The notes beneath the pieces are model-generated. The model ran no database searches. It was not told the origin of the DNA and saw only the letters and a list, made by a program, of their open reading frames with translations. A program made the position numbers and the translations under genes. DNA of 11,803 nucleotides from F23-B02 sp045601285 (GTDB lineage: Bacteria > Bacillota > Clostridia > Oscillospirales > Oscillospiraceae), in assembly GCA_045601285.1 (NCBI GenBank), contig JAZRZJ010000005.1:1-11803 (forward strand), given 5' to 3'. Positions 5,619 to 11,803 of this stretch are shown one piece after another; positions within the stretch are counted from its first letter, which is position 1, and every line of letters starts with the position of its first letter.

Positions 5619-7251
5619 ATATTCTTTCCTGAATCTTTGTTATTAATGATGTATCGGATATGCGTGAGGTGTTGATAATTGTAAGCAATGCGGCAACAAA
5701 ATCAGCCATAACAACAAACCAAAGCGTTGCTATACCGGCAAATGCCATAATTATCAGCACAAGCTTTACAAGAATGGCAAAGGCAATGTTTTCTTTCTGG
5801 ATTCTTCCGGTTCGCTTTGCGGTGCTGCAGGCATAAGGCAAGCCTTCAAGTCCCGCACCTGCAAGAAGCATATCCGCATTGTCTGCTGCGTAGCCGATTT
5901 TTGCGTCTATGGCGGCATCGGTGTGATAATCGAGGTTTTCGGCGCTTATGTACATCAGAACATCGTCTTCATCAAGTCTTGATACGGCGTATTCTACCGA
6001 CTCAAGCTTCTTGCTCGTGTTGCACTCACAGATAAACTCGTCAACATCAAGGTCATCGGCAAGCTCCTTACTGAGCTTTCTGCTGTCCTCGGTTATGAGA
6101 ATTACGTTAATATCAGATATAGCCTTAATTCCCTCAATGGCACTCTTTGTATCGGGCTTTACGGATTCGCTGAACTGCATACCGCCGGCATAGCGTCCGG
6201 CAACCGTCATATAAAGAACCAGGCCTTCCCTCTCCTCGAACTCAGGAATTTCTATTCTCCTGGTATCAAGCACCTCTTTTGTGCAAAGGCAAATCGGAAT
6301 ATTCTTGACGCTGATTTCCATGCTGTTTCCGGGAATATCCTTAAAGCTATCGATAATCTCGGGGTGGAAATCACCCTTATATGCGCCTAAAATCGCGGCG
6401 GCAATACGCTGTTCGGAGTTATAGGCAACGTATGCGGCAAGCTTAATAAATGTGTCGTTGTCAAATACGGGTGATGTAAAGGAAATTAATGCGGGAGTGC
6501 CGTCGGTAATGACATCGGCTTTATCAATGACGACTGTATTAAGCTTTGCTGCTTTTTCAAGAGTATCGCCATCTCTGAAAAACACACCGCAGGCTGCTGA
6601 ATGACTGATACCTATAATTGCACTTATTGGAAGCGATGCAAGCAGAGAAACGGGTGAAGCCAGCAGAATAAGCATCAGTCCCCTTCTGATCGCCATCACA
6701 TAAGTGAGGTCGGCAATCAGAGGCATAAATGCGGCGTATATTATGCCGACAAGAACAGCGGCCTTTGCAAACGAATCCAGAAACGGCTGAAGCTTCTCCT
6801 CTGCCGAGGTCTCTGATGCTTCTTTCTGACTGAGAATGGCTCTCAGGATTACAAGATCCTCAGCATTTTCCTCGGAAATATAATCTGCTGCAGATGCTTT
6901 GACGCGTTTTGAAAGAAAGTCCAGCAGAGTCTTGAATATCTGATAAAAGATAGCAAGCAGAGCAGCTTCCTTTTTACATCCTGCAATAAATGCAGCAATT
7001 GTGCTGAAAAGGATAATTATATTATATGAAAAATAATCCTTATTCTGAATTGCGCTCACGGCGGCAAAAATGATTTCAAAGCCTGCAGCAAGAATAGCTG
7101 CCAGCAGTATGATCGAATAAATCAGCTTGTCGAGATTAAGCGAATTTGCAATTATCAGAAGAATAATTGCAATTCCTGCTCTTGTAAGCGCTCTGTAATT
7201 CAAACCTTTCAGCGACGGCAGTTTTATATCTTTTTTAGTCTTGAGGCCCAC
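5617..7251 (-). CDS. Degenerate P1B-type ATPase-like membrane protein (pseudoenzyme)
   Basis: Encodes 544 residues that follow the layout of zinc/cadmium P1B-ATPases (CadA/ZntA type) but lack their chemistry. The N-terminus has paired membrane segments and a stretch like the family's TIAAxxxGxxxEAA...FYQIxxxLxD region (about 78-115). The actuator domain with TGES is missing: about 45 residues lead straight to the next membrane pair. The metal-binding CPC is SPV near 200; DKTGT is DKADV near 243, keeping only Asp and Lys; the SEHP nucleotide motif is SEQR; and GDGxND is SAENLD near 436. The C-terminal membrane pair, with a conserved Lys and Asp (ILVKLVL, MADFVAALL), is well preserved. GTG at 7251 is preferred because GGAGGT (7263-7258) is 6 bases upstream; the ATG at 7257 directly abuts that site. 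It follows the aldolase gene by about 47 bases with no clear terminator between them. Confidence 0.85.
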   Translation of the reverse strand: MGLKTKKDIKLPSLKGLNYRALTRAGIAIILLIIANSLNLDKLIYSIILLAAILAAGFEIIFAAVSAIQNKDYFSYNIIILFSTIAAFIAGCKKEAALLAIFYQIFKTLLDFLSKRVKASAADYISEENAEDLVILRAILSQKEASETSAEEKLQPFLDSFAKAAVLVGIIYAAFMPLIADLTYVMAIRRGLMLILLASPVSLLASLPISAIIGISHSAACGVFFRDGDTLEKAAKLNTVVIDKADVITDGTPALISFTSPVFDNDTFIKLAAYVAYNSEQRIAAAILGAYKGDFHPEIIDSFKDIPGNSMEISVKNIPICLCTKEVLDTRRIEIPEFEEREGLVLYMTVAGRYAGGMQFSESVKPDTKSAIEGIKAISDINVILITEDSRKLSKELADDLDVDEFICECNTSKKLESVEYAVSRLDEDDVLMYISAENLDYHTDAAIDAKIGYAADNADMLLAGAGLEGLPYACSTAKRTGRIQKENIAFAILVKLVLIIMAFAGIATLWFVVMADFVAALLTIINTSRISDTSLITKIQERI

Positions 7252-7266
7252 GTTCATACCTCCATG

Positions 7267-7280
7267 TTATCTTAAGATAA
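7267..7280. promoter_or_regulatory. Perfect 14-bp palindrome before the P-type ATPase-like gene
   Basis: TTATCTTAAGATAA is an exact palindrome lying between the aldolase stop and the ribosome site at 7258-7263. It could be an operator or a small processing hairpin; no promoter is clearly associated with it. Confidence 0.35.
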
Positions 7281-7298
7281 TTAAGGAATAGAGAAATG

Positions 7299-8234
7299 TT
7301 ATGCTTTGCCGTCGCAGCCGAGGACATTAACAATCTTGTGCGAAACCATGTCCTTGATTGCAGCTCTTGCAGGCTTGAGATACTGGCGGGGGTCAAAATG
7401 GTCGGGATGCTCGTTAAAATACTTGCGGATAGTTGCGGTCATTGCAAGACGCAGGTCTGAATCGATGTTGATTTTGCAGACTGCCATAGATGCTGCCTTG
7501 CGGAGCTGATCCTCGGGAACACCGATTGCGCCGGGCATATTTCCACCGTTTTCGTTGATAATCTTGACAAATTCCTGAGGGACTGAAGAAGATCCGTGAA
7601 GAACTATGGGGAATCCGGGCAGACGCTTTTCAACCTCTTCGAGAATGTCAAAGCGAAGCTTGGGATCTGTGCCGGGCTTGAATTTATAAGCGCCGTGCGA
7701 GGTGCCGATTGCAATTGCAAGGGAGTCACAGCCGGTGCGCTCAACAAATTCCTGAACGTCTTCGGGACGGGTGTAGGAGGAATCCTCTGCGCTGACCTTT
7801 ACTTCGTCCTCAATGCCTGCGAGAGTGCCGAGCTCGGCTTCAACAACAACACCGTGGTCATGAGCATATTCAACAACCTTGCGGGTAATTGCAATGTTCT
7901 CCTCCAGATTCTTGGAAGAAGCGTCAATCATGACGGAGGTAAAGCCGCCGTCAATGCAGCTTTTGCAGATATCGAAGCTGTCACCGTGGTCAAGATGCAG
8001 AGCGATGGGCAGACCGGTTTCAGCAACGGCTGCTTCAACGAGCTTAATAAGATAGGTATGGTTTGCATAGGAGCGTGCTCCCTTGGAAACCTGAAGAATC
8101 AGAGGTGCATTGAGATCCTTAGCAGCTTCGGTAATACCCTGAACAATCTCCATGTTGTTGACATTGAATGCGCCGATGGCATAGCCGCCTTTATATGCTT
8201 TTTCAAACATTTCTTTAGTTGTTACCAGAGGCAT
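7299..8234 (-). CDS. fba: Class II fructose-1,6-bisphosphate aldolase
   Basis: Encodes 311 residues, a normal length for this zinc-dependent cytosolic enzyme, which splits fructose-1,6-bisphosphate into dihydroxyacetone phosphate and glyceraldehyde-3-phosphate (and runs the reverse in gluconeogenesis). Family marks are GAFNVNNMEIVQG near residues 21-33, the catalytic Asp82 and zinc-binding His83 in HLDHGDS, VEAELGTLAGIEDEV, the HGAYKF zinc/substrate segment, LHGSSSVP, and NIDSDLR for phosphate binding. The ATG at 8234 is chosen: AGGAG (8248-8244) lies 9 bases upstream and MPLVTTKEMF is the usual N-terminus. An in-frame ATG at 8243 abuts the ribosome site and is unlikely to be used. It is divergent from the phosphofructokinase gene and followed on the same strand by the P-type ATPase-like gene. 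Confidence 0.97.
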   Translation of the reverse strand: MPLVTTKEMFEKAYKGGYAIGAFNVNNMEIVQGITEAAKDLNAPLILQVSKGARSYANHTYLIKLVEAAVAETGLPIALHLDHGDSFDICKSCIDGGFTSVMIDASSKNLEENIAITRKVVEYAHDHGVVVEAELGTLAGIEDEVKVSAEDSSYTRPEDVQEFVERTGCDSLAIAIGTSHGAYKFKPGTDPKLRFDILEEVEKRLPGFPIVLHGSSSVPQEFVKIINENGGNMPGAIGVPEDQLRKAASMAVCKINIDSDLRLAMTATIRKYFNEHPDHFDPRQYLKPARAAIKDMVSHKIVNVLGCDGKA

Positions 8235-8292
8235 AATATACATCTCCTAAAATAATCATTATATTTTATACTATTTTTCCAAATTTGTATTT

Positions 8293-8321
8293 ATTATAAA
8301 CCAAATCCATGCTATAATCAA
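8293..8321 (-). promoter_or_regulatory. Promoter of the aldolase gene
   Basis: On the minus strand, TTGATT (8321-8316) and a perfect TATAAT (8298-8293) are separated by 17 bases, giving a start near 8286 and a leader of about 50 bases. A second TATAAT at 8263-8258 lies too close to the ribosome site to be a good start. The -35 box overlaps the -10 box of the divergent phosphofructokinase promoter. Confidence 0.6.
8310..8318 (+). promoter_or_regulatory. Extended -10 promoter of the phosphofructokinase gene
   Basis: TGCTATAAT at 8310-8318 is a perfect extended -10 element (TGn-TATAAT). No good -35 box is found at the right distance, as is common for extended -10 promoters. It would start transcription near 8325, just before the ribosome site at 8337-8341. 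Confidence 0.6.
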
Positions 8322-8348
8322 TAATCATAACTGCTTGGAGGCGATTTT

Positions 8349-9620
8349 TTGGATAAAAAATTTGGGAAAGAGTTAGTGGGCGCATGTATATTCGGACAGT
8401 CAGGCGGTCCCACTTCCGTTATTAATGCCAGCGCATACGGCGTTATCAAGACCGCACTTGAAGCAGAGTGCATAACTAAAGTGTACGGTGCAGCACATGG
8501 CATCAAAGGCGTGCTTAACGATGTACTTTATGATATGGGACAGGAGGAAGATTATGAACTTAAACTTCTTCTCAACACCCCCTCTTCCGAACTGGGCTCC
8601 TGCAGATATAAGATGGCAGACCCTGAGGCTGATGAAACCGACTACAAGCGCATACTTGAAATATTCAAGAAATATGATGTAAGGTACTTCTTCTATAACG
8701 GCGGCAACGATTCAATGGATACCTGCAATAAAATTAGTCGCTATATGGAAAAAGAGGGCTATGAATGCCGTATTATCGGCGTTCCCAAGACAATTGATAA
8801 CGACCTTTTCGGCACCGACCACTGTCCCGGCTTCGGCAGCGCAGCAAAATTTATCGCTACAAGCTGCATGGAAATTGATAAAGATACCGACGTGTACGAC
8901 ACCGAAATGGTAACCATCATTGAAATTATGGGACGTCATGCAGGCTGGCTTACTGCTTCCGCGGCACTTGCAACGGAATACGGCCACGGCTGCGGCCCGG
9001 ACCTTATCTATCTTCCCGAGCGCGATTTCGACCTTAATAGATTTGCCGATGATATTCGCCAGGTACTTAAACTAAAGCACAGTGCTCTTGTCGCCGTATC
9101 CGAAGGTCTGCATTATGAAGACGGAACATTTGTGTCCTCGGCAATTGTTTCCGGTACAGACGGCTTCGGCCATGTTCAGCTCGGCGGTCTTGCTGCCCGT
9201 CTTGCTGACTTTGTTAAGAATGAAATGGGCGTTAAAAAAGTTCGCGGAATCGAGCTCAGCCTGCTTCAGCGCAGTGCGGCACACATTGCTTCTGCCGTTG
9301 ATATTGAAGAAGCGTTCACAGCAGGTAAGGTTGCAGTTGAATCCGCGCTTGCCGGTGAAACCGGTAAAATGGTTGCCTTTGAGCGCGATGAGAGCACCGG
9401 AATTTATAAGTGCAACTATGTACTTCTCTCTCTCAACAGCGTTGCAAACTATGAAAAGAAGGTTCCTCTTGAGTGGATCACCGATGACGGCAATTATGTA
9501 ACGTCTGATTTCATCAATTATGTTCTTCCGCTTATACAAGGCGAACCGAAAATTCCCAAGGAGAATTCCCTGCCTCGCTATGCTCGGCTTAAGAAAGTCA
9601 GAGCCTCTTCGGACGAATAA
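8349..9620 (+). CDS. pfp: 6-phosphofructokinase, probably pyrophosphate-dependent
   Basis: Encodes 423 residues, larger than the 320-residue bacterial ATP enzyme and in the size range of PPi-type phosphofructokinases. The enzyme converts fructose-6-phosphate to fructose-1,6-bisphosphate in the cytosol. GQSGGPT at 16-22 forms the phosphate-donor loop. GGND at 118-121 has Asp where ATP enzymes carry the small Gly of GGDG, and PKTIDND at 146-152 has Lys where ATP enzymes have Gly (PGTIDND); both are established markers of PPi use. Asp150 is the likely catalytic base and MGRHAGW at 194-200 the fructose-6-phosphate motif. The start is a TTG at 8349 with GGAGG (8337-8341) 7 bases upstream; no nearby ATG or GTG fits better. 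GGND rather than the commoner GGDD is slightly unusual. It is divergent from the aldolase gene. Confidence 0.9.
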   Translation: MDKKFGKELVGACIFGQSGGPTSVINASAYGVIKTALEAECITKVYGAAHGIKGVLNDVLYDMGQEEDYELKLLLNTPSSELGSCRYKMADPEADETDYKRILEIFKKYDVRYFFYNGGNDSMDTCNKISRYMEKEGYECRIIGVPKTIDNDLFGTDHCPGFGSAAKFIATSCMEIDKDTDVYDTEMVTIIEIMGRHAGWLTASAALATEYGHGCGPDLIYLPERDFDLNRFADDIRQVLKLKHSALVAVSEGLHYEDGTFVSSAIVSGTDGFGHVQLGGLAARLADFVKNEMGVKKVRGIELSLLQRSAAHIASAVDIEEAFTAGKVAVESALAGETGKMVAFERDESTGIYKCNYVLLSLNSVANYEKKVPLEWITDDGNYVTSDFINYVLPLIQGEPKIPKENSLPRYARLKKVRASSDE

Positions 9621-9638
9621 GCAAAATATGCTAAAATC

Positions 9639-9669
9639 AAAAGAGATGCACTTATTTAGCATCTCTTTT
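9639..9669 (+). terminator. Terminator after the phosphofructokinase gene
   Basis: AAAAGAGATGC (9639-9649) pairs with GCATCTCTTTT (9659-9669) around a 9-base loop. The T run ends the stem and is followed by GTCTT. Confidence 0.8.
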
Positions 9670-9789
9670 GTCTTATATTGTGCTAAATAACCGAAAATAA
9701 AAACAATATTATCATATAATGCGATAATTTTTACGAAATGTTATTTTTAAATAAAAAAATACAATTTTTACTGGAAAATAGTACAAATC

Positions 9790-9807
9790 TGTGATATTAT
9801 TTTCACA
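9790..9807 (+). promoter_or_regulatory. Extended -10 element and overlapping inverted repeat before the symporter
   Basis: TGATATTAT (9792-9800) fits an extended -10 box (TGn-TATTAT), though no good -35 is visible. It lies inside the inverted repeat TGTGA (9790-9794) / TCACA (9803-9807) with an 8-base spacer. The arms resemble a CRP/FNR or Rex half-site, but the spacer is 8 rather than 6 bases, so the identity of any regulator is open. A repressor bound here would block the promoter. Confidence 0.4.
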
Positions 9808-9829
9808 CAAAATAATAGGAGGTATATTC

Positions 9830-11071
9830 ATGGAATCCAAGCGCAAACTTTCACTGCCCGCATGGATTTTTATCGGCATGCTGGGCGGCATTCTTGCAGG
9901 CTTCATATTCCTTAAAGTGTGGCCTGAAAGCACCTTCACTACCGATTGGATCAAGCCCATCGGCACCATTTACATTAACCTTCTGAAGTTCCTTGTTGTT
10001 CCCGTTGTTGTTTGCTCCATTGCAGACGGCGTTATTAACCTCAAGGATCTGAAGCGCGTTGGCGGCATCGGCGTCAAGACATTTGTTTACTACATGTTCA
10101 CTACTGCATTTGCTGTAGTAATCGGCCTTATCGTTGTAAATCTCTTCAAGGGCTCCTTCCAGCCCCTCGGCGGTGCTGAGCAGCAGGCACTTGAATACAC
10201 CGCTGCAGAGTCTCCCAAGGTTATGGACGTTATCGTCAATATCTTCCCTGATAACTTCTTCGGACCTATGGTTGCAAGCAACATGCTCCCCGTTATCGTA
10301 ATTGCAATTTTCCTCGGCGCAGGCGTTCTGGCCGCAGGTGAAAAGGGCGAGCTTGTCGGCAAGTTCATTCACAGCGCAAACGAAGTTGTCATGAAGATCA
10401 TGATGATGATCATCCGCATCACCCCCATCGGCGTTTTCGCTCTCATGTGTGATGTTGTTGCTGTAAACGGCGCCTCCATCGTCGGCACTCTGGCACTTGT
10501 AATCGGCGTTGCCTACATCGGCTACCTCATTCACATCATTGTCGTCTACGGTCTCAGCGTCAAGTTCCTCGGCGGCATGAACCCCTTCAAGTTCTTCAAG
10601 GGCGTTGCTCCCGCAATGATCACCGCATTCACCACCACATCTTCCAATGCAACTCTCCCCGTCAACATCGAGTGTTGCAACAAGATGGGTGCAGAGCCTG
10701 AGGTCAGCTCCTTCGTTCTCCCCCTCGGCGCAACCATCAACATGGACGGTACCGCGATCTATCAGGCAGTTGCCGCAGTATTTATTGCTTCCTGCTTCGG
10801 CATGGATCTTACTATTTCTCAGATGGCAACAATCGTCCTCACCGCAACCCTCGCTTCCATCGGCACCGCAGGTGTTTCCGGCGCCGGCATGATTATGCTG
10901 GCAATGGTACTTGCTTCTATCGGTGTTCCTGTTGAAGGTATTGCAATTATCGCAGGCGTTGATAAGCTCTTCGATATGGGCCGTACCACCCTCAACATCA
11001 CCGGCGACGCAACCTGCACCATGTTCATCTCCCGTCTGGAGCGCAACAAGAAGGCAAAGGCTGCAAAGTAA
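9830..11071 (+). CDS. gltP: Glutamate/aspartate : cation symporter (DAACS family)
   Basis: Encodes 413 residues of a polytopic membrane transporter of the dicarboxylate/amino acid:cation symporter family, which takes up acidic amino acids with Na+ or H+. The re-entrant hairpin 1 signature AFTTTSSNATLPV, NMDGTAIYQ (304-312) in TM7, the hairpin 2 segment GTAGVSGAG and the TM8 segment DMGRTTLNITGD are all present. Asp382 and Arg385 match the residues of archaeal GltPh that hold the substrate side chain; Arg at that position favours glutamate/aspartate over neutral amino acids or C4-dicarboxylates. AGGAGGT (9817-9823) lies 6 bases before the ATG at 9830. Codons are strongly biased to C-ending forms (ATC, CTC, GGC, TTC), more than in neighbouring genes, suggesting high expression. 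It converges on the cotJC gene across a shared terminator. Confidence 0.92.
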   Translation: MESKRKLSLPAWIFIGMLGGILAGFIFLKVWPESTFTTDWIKPIGTIYINLLKFLVVPVVVCSIADGVINLKDLKRVGGIGVKTFVYYMFTTAFAVVIGLIVVNLFKGSFQPLGGAEQQALEYTAAESPKVMDVIVNIFPDNFFGPMVASNMLPVIVIAIFLGAGVLAAGEKGELVGKFIHSANEVVMKIMMMIIRITPIGVFALMCDVVAVNGASIVGTLALVIGVAYIGYLIHIIVVYGLSVKFLGGMNPFKFFKGVAPAMITAFTTTSSNATLPVNIECCNKMGAEPEVSSFVLPLGATINMDGTAIYQAVAAVFIASCFGMDLTISQMATIVLTATLASIGTAGVSGAGMIMLAMVLASIGVPVEGIAIIAGVDKLFDMGRTTLNITGDATCTMFISRLERNKKAKAAK

Positions 11072-11082
11072 TCCATTTATAC

Positions 11083-11115
11083 AAAAAAGACCGTTTCGTA
11101 AGAAACGGTCTTTTT
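11083..11115. terminator. Bidirectional terminator between the symporter and cotJC
   Basis: GACCGTTTC (11089-11097) pairs with GAAACGGTC (11102-11110) around a GTAA tetraloop. An A run (11083-11088) and a T run (11111-11115) flank the stem and can extend it to about 14 pairs, so it works for both converging genes. Confidence 0.92.
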
Positions 11116-11118
11116 GTT

Positions 11119-11715
11119 TTATCCCTTGTAGGCGGGATTTGTCATATAGTAATTTTTCTTATCAAGCTTTTCGGTTGCAAGCCTGAGGGCTTCGCCGAAG
11201 CGCTGATAGTGTACCACTTCCCTCTCACGCAGGAATTTAATTACGTCGTTTACGTCGGGATCATCGGACAGCGTGAGAATGTTGTCATAGGTGGTACGTG
11301 CCTTCTGCTCAGCGGCCAGATCCTCGTGCAGATCGGTCAGCACATCGCCCTTTACCTGCATTGTGGCTGCGGTCCAGGGTGTTCCGGAGGCAAACTGAGG
11401 ATAAACTCCTGCGGTATGGTCAACGAAGTAGACGTCAAAGCCCGCCTTTTTGATTTCCTCCGGGGACATTTTACGGGTAAGCTGATGCACTATTGCGCCA
11501 ACCATTTCAAGATGCCCCAGTTCTTCGGTTCCGATATCTGTTAGCAGACCTTTAAGCTCGGGGTACGGCATGCTGTATCGCTGCGACAGATAGCGCAGAG
11601 ATGCACCGAGCTCACCGTCGGGTCCGCCATATTGCGAAATAATAATGCTCGCCAGTTTCGGGTCAGTCCTTGCGATTTTTACCGGATACTGCAGCTTCTT
11701 TTCATAGACAAACAT
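11119..11715 (-). CDS. cotJC: Spore coat protein CotJC, manganese-catalase family
   Basis: Encodes 198 residues of a di-manganese catalase-like protein found in the inner spore coat. The N-terminal MFVYEKKLQYPVKI is typical of CotJC. Likely metal ligands of the ferritin-like four-helix bundle are all in place: Glu35 (GELGASLRY), Glu65 and His68 (EELGHLE), Glu136 (AAEQKAR) and His169 (REVVHYQRF). It could therefore detoxify hydrogen peroxide, as Mn-catalases do, though catalase activity of CotJC is inferred from the family. AGGAGG (11729-11724) lies 8 bases before the ATG, inside the end of cotJB, and only 3 bases separate the two genes, so they are co-transcribed. Expression is expected in the mother cell during sporulation, but the operon promoter is outside the window. 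Confidence 0.95.
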   Translation of the reverse strand: MFVYEKKLQYPVKIARTDPKLASIIISQYGGPDGELGASLRYLSQRYSMPYPELKGLLTDIGTEELGHLEMVGAIVHQLTRKMSPEEIKKAGFDVYFVDHTAGVYPQFASGTPWTAATMQVKGDVLTDLHEDLAAEQKARTTYDNILTLSDDPDVNDVIKFLREREVVHYQRFGEALRLATEKLDKKNYYMTNPAYKG

Positions 11716-11718
11716 CGT

Positions 11719-11803
11719 TCAGTCCTCCTTTTCCATGCAGTAATCCCACGGCCACGGGTCATGCATCCAGGTATATTTGGAGAACATACCGCTCTGCTCC
11801 ATC
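11719..11803 (-). CDS. cotJB: Spore coat protein CotJB, C-terminal part only
   Basis: Only the last 27 codons are inside the window; the rest lies beyond its right end. The visible tail contains YTWMHDPWPWDY, and the DPWPW motif is the hallmark of the CotJB C-terminus. CotJB is a small coat protein encoded between cotJA and cotJC. Its stop codon is 3 bases from the cotJC start, and its final codons contain the cotJC ribosome site. Confidence 0.85.
   Translation of the reverse strand, partial: MEQSGMFSKYTWMHDPWPWDYCMEKED

Noticed and set aside
8235..8243. ATG at 8243 as the aldolase start
   Set aside because: The ribosome site AGGAG directly abuts it; the ATG at 8234 has correct spacing and the family N-terminus.
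7596..8255. 219-codon plus-strand frame opposite the aldolase
   Set aside because: Antisense shadow of a strongly identified aldolase gene without its own ribosome site or domain.
9851..10534. 227-codon minus-strand frame opposite the symporter
   Set aside because: Antisense shadow; its Asn/Asp/Ala-rich composition is the complement of transporter codons.

Overview
The window looks like a chromosomal segment from an anaerobic, endospore-forming Clostridia species, plausibly a gut Oscillospiraceae/Ruminococcaceae relative. The evidence is the strong AGGAGG-type ribosome sites, Firmicutes-style promoters (for example TTGAAA-N17-TATAAT), a cotJB-cotJC spore-coat pair, a CwlD-type amidase, a phosphofructokinase with PPi-type active-site residues, and many short A/T-flanked terminator hairpins. 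No phage genes, CRISPR array, rRNA or tRNA were seen. The genus is inference.

Layout. 1-1263: an aspartate/aromatic-type aminotransferase with its own promoter. 1312-4137: a tight co-directional group of a CwlD-type amidase, radA, and a DUF6873-like (GME/pentein-like) protein, closed by a terminator at 4136-4173. 4306-5301: a Xer-type tyrosine recombinase with its own promoter. 5297-5618: a gene-free, roughly 322-bp foldback element with long terminal inverted repeats and nested internal hairpins, lying exactly between two convergent genes. 5617-7251 (minus): an intact reading frame for a degenerate P1B-type ATPase that has lost its actuator domain and most catalytic motifs. 7299-8234 (minus): class II fructose-bisphosphate aldolase. 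8349-9620 (plus): phosphofructokinase with PPi-type residues, divergent from the aldolase and sharing an overlapping promoter region. 9830-11071: a glutamate/aspartate-type symporter. 11119-11803 (minus): cotJC and the 3' end of cotJB, convergent with the symporter across a bidirectional terminator.

How the genes fit together. Phosphofructokinase and aldolase catalyse consecutive glycolytic steps and are expressed outward from one short intergenic region. The amidase, radA and DUF6873-like genes probably form one transcript, with cell-wall/spore cortex, DNA repair and unknown roles. The aminotransferase and acidic amino-acid symporter are compatible with glutamate/aspartate metabolism but are not adjacent. 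The two parts that ordinary annotation explains least are the pseudo-P-type ATPase and the structured foldback element at its 3' end.
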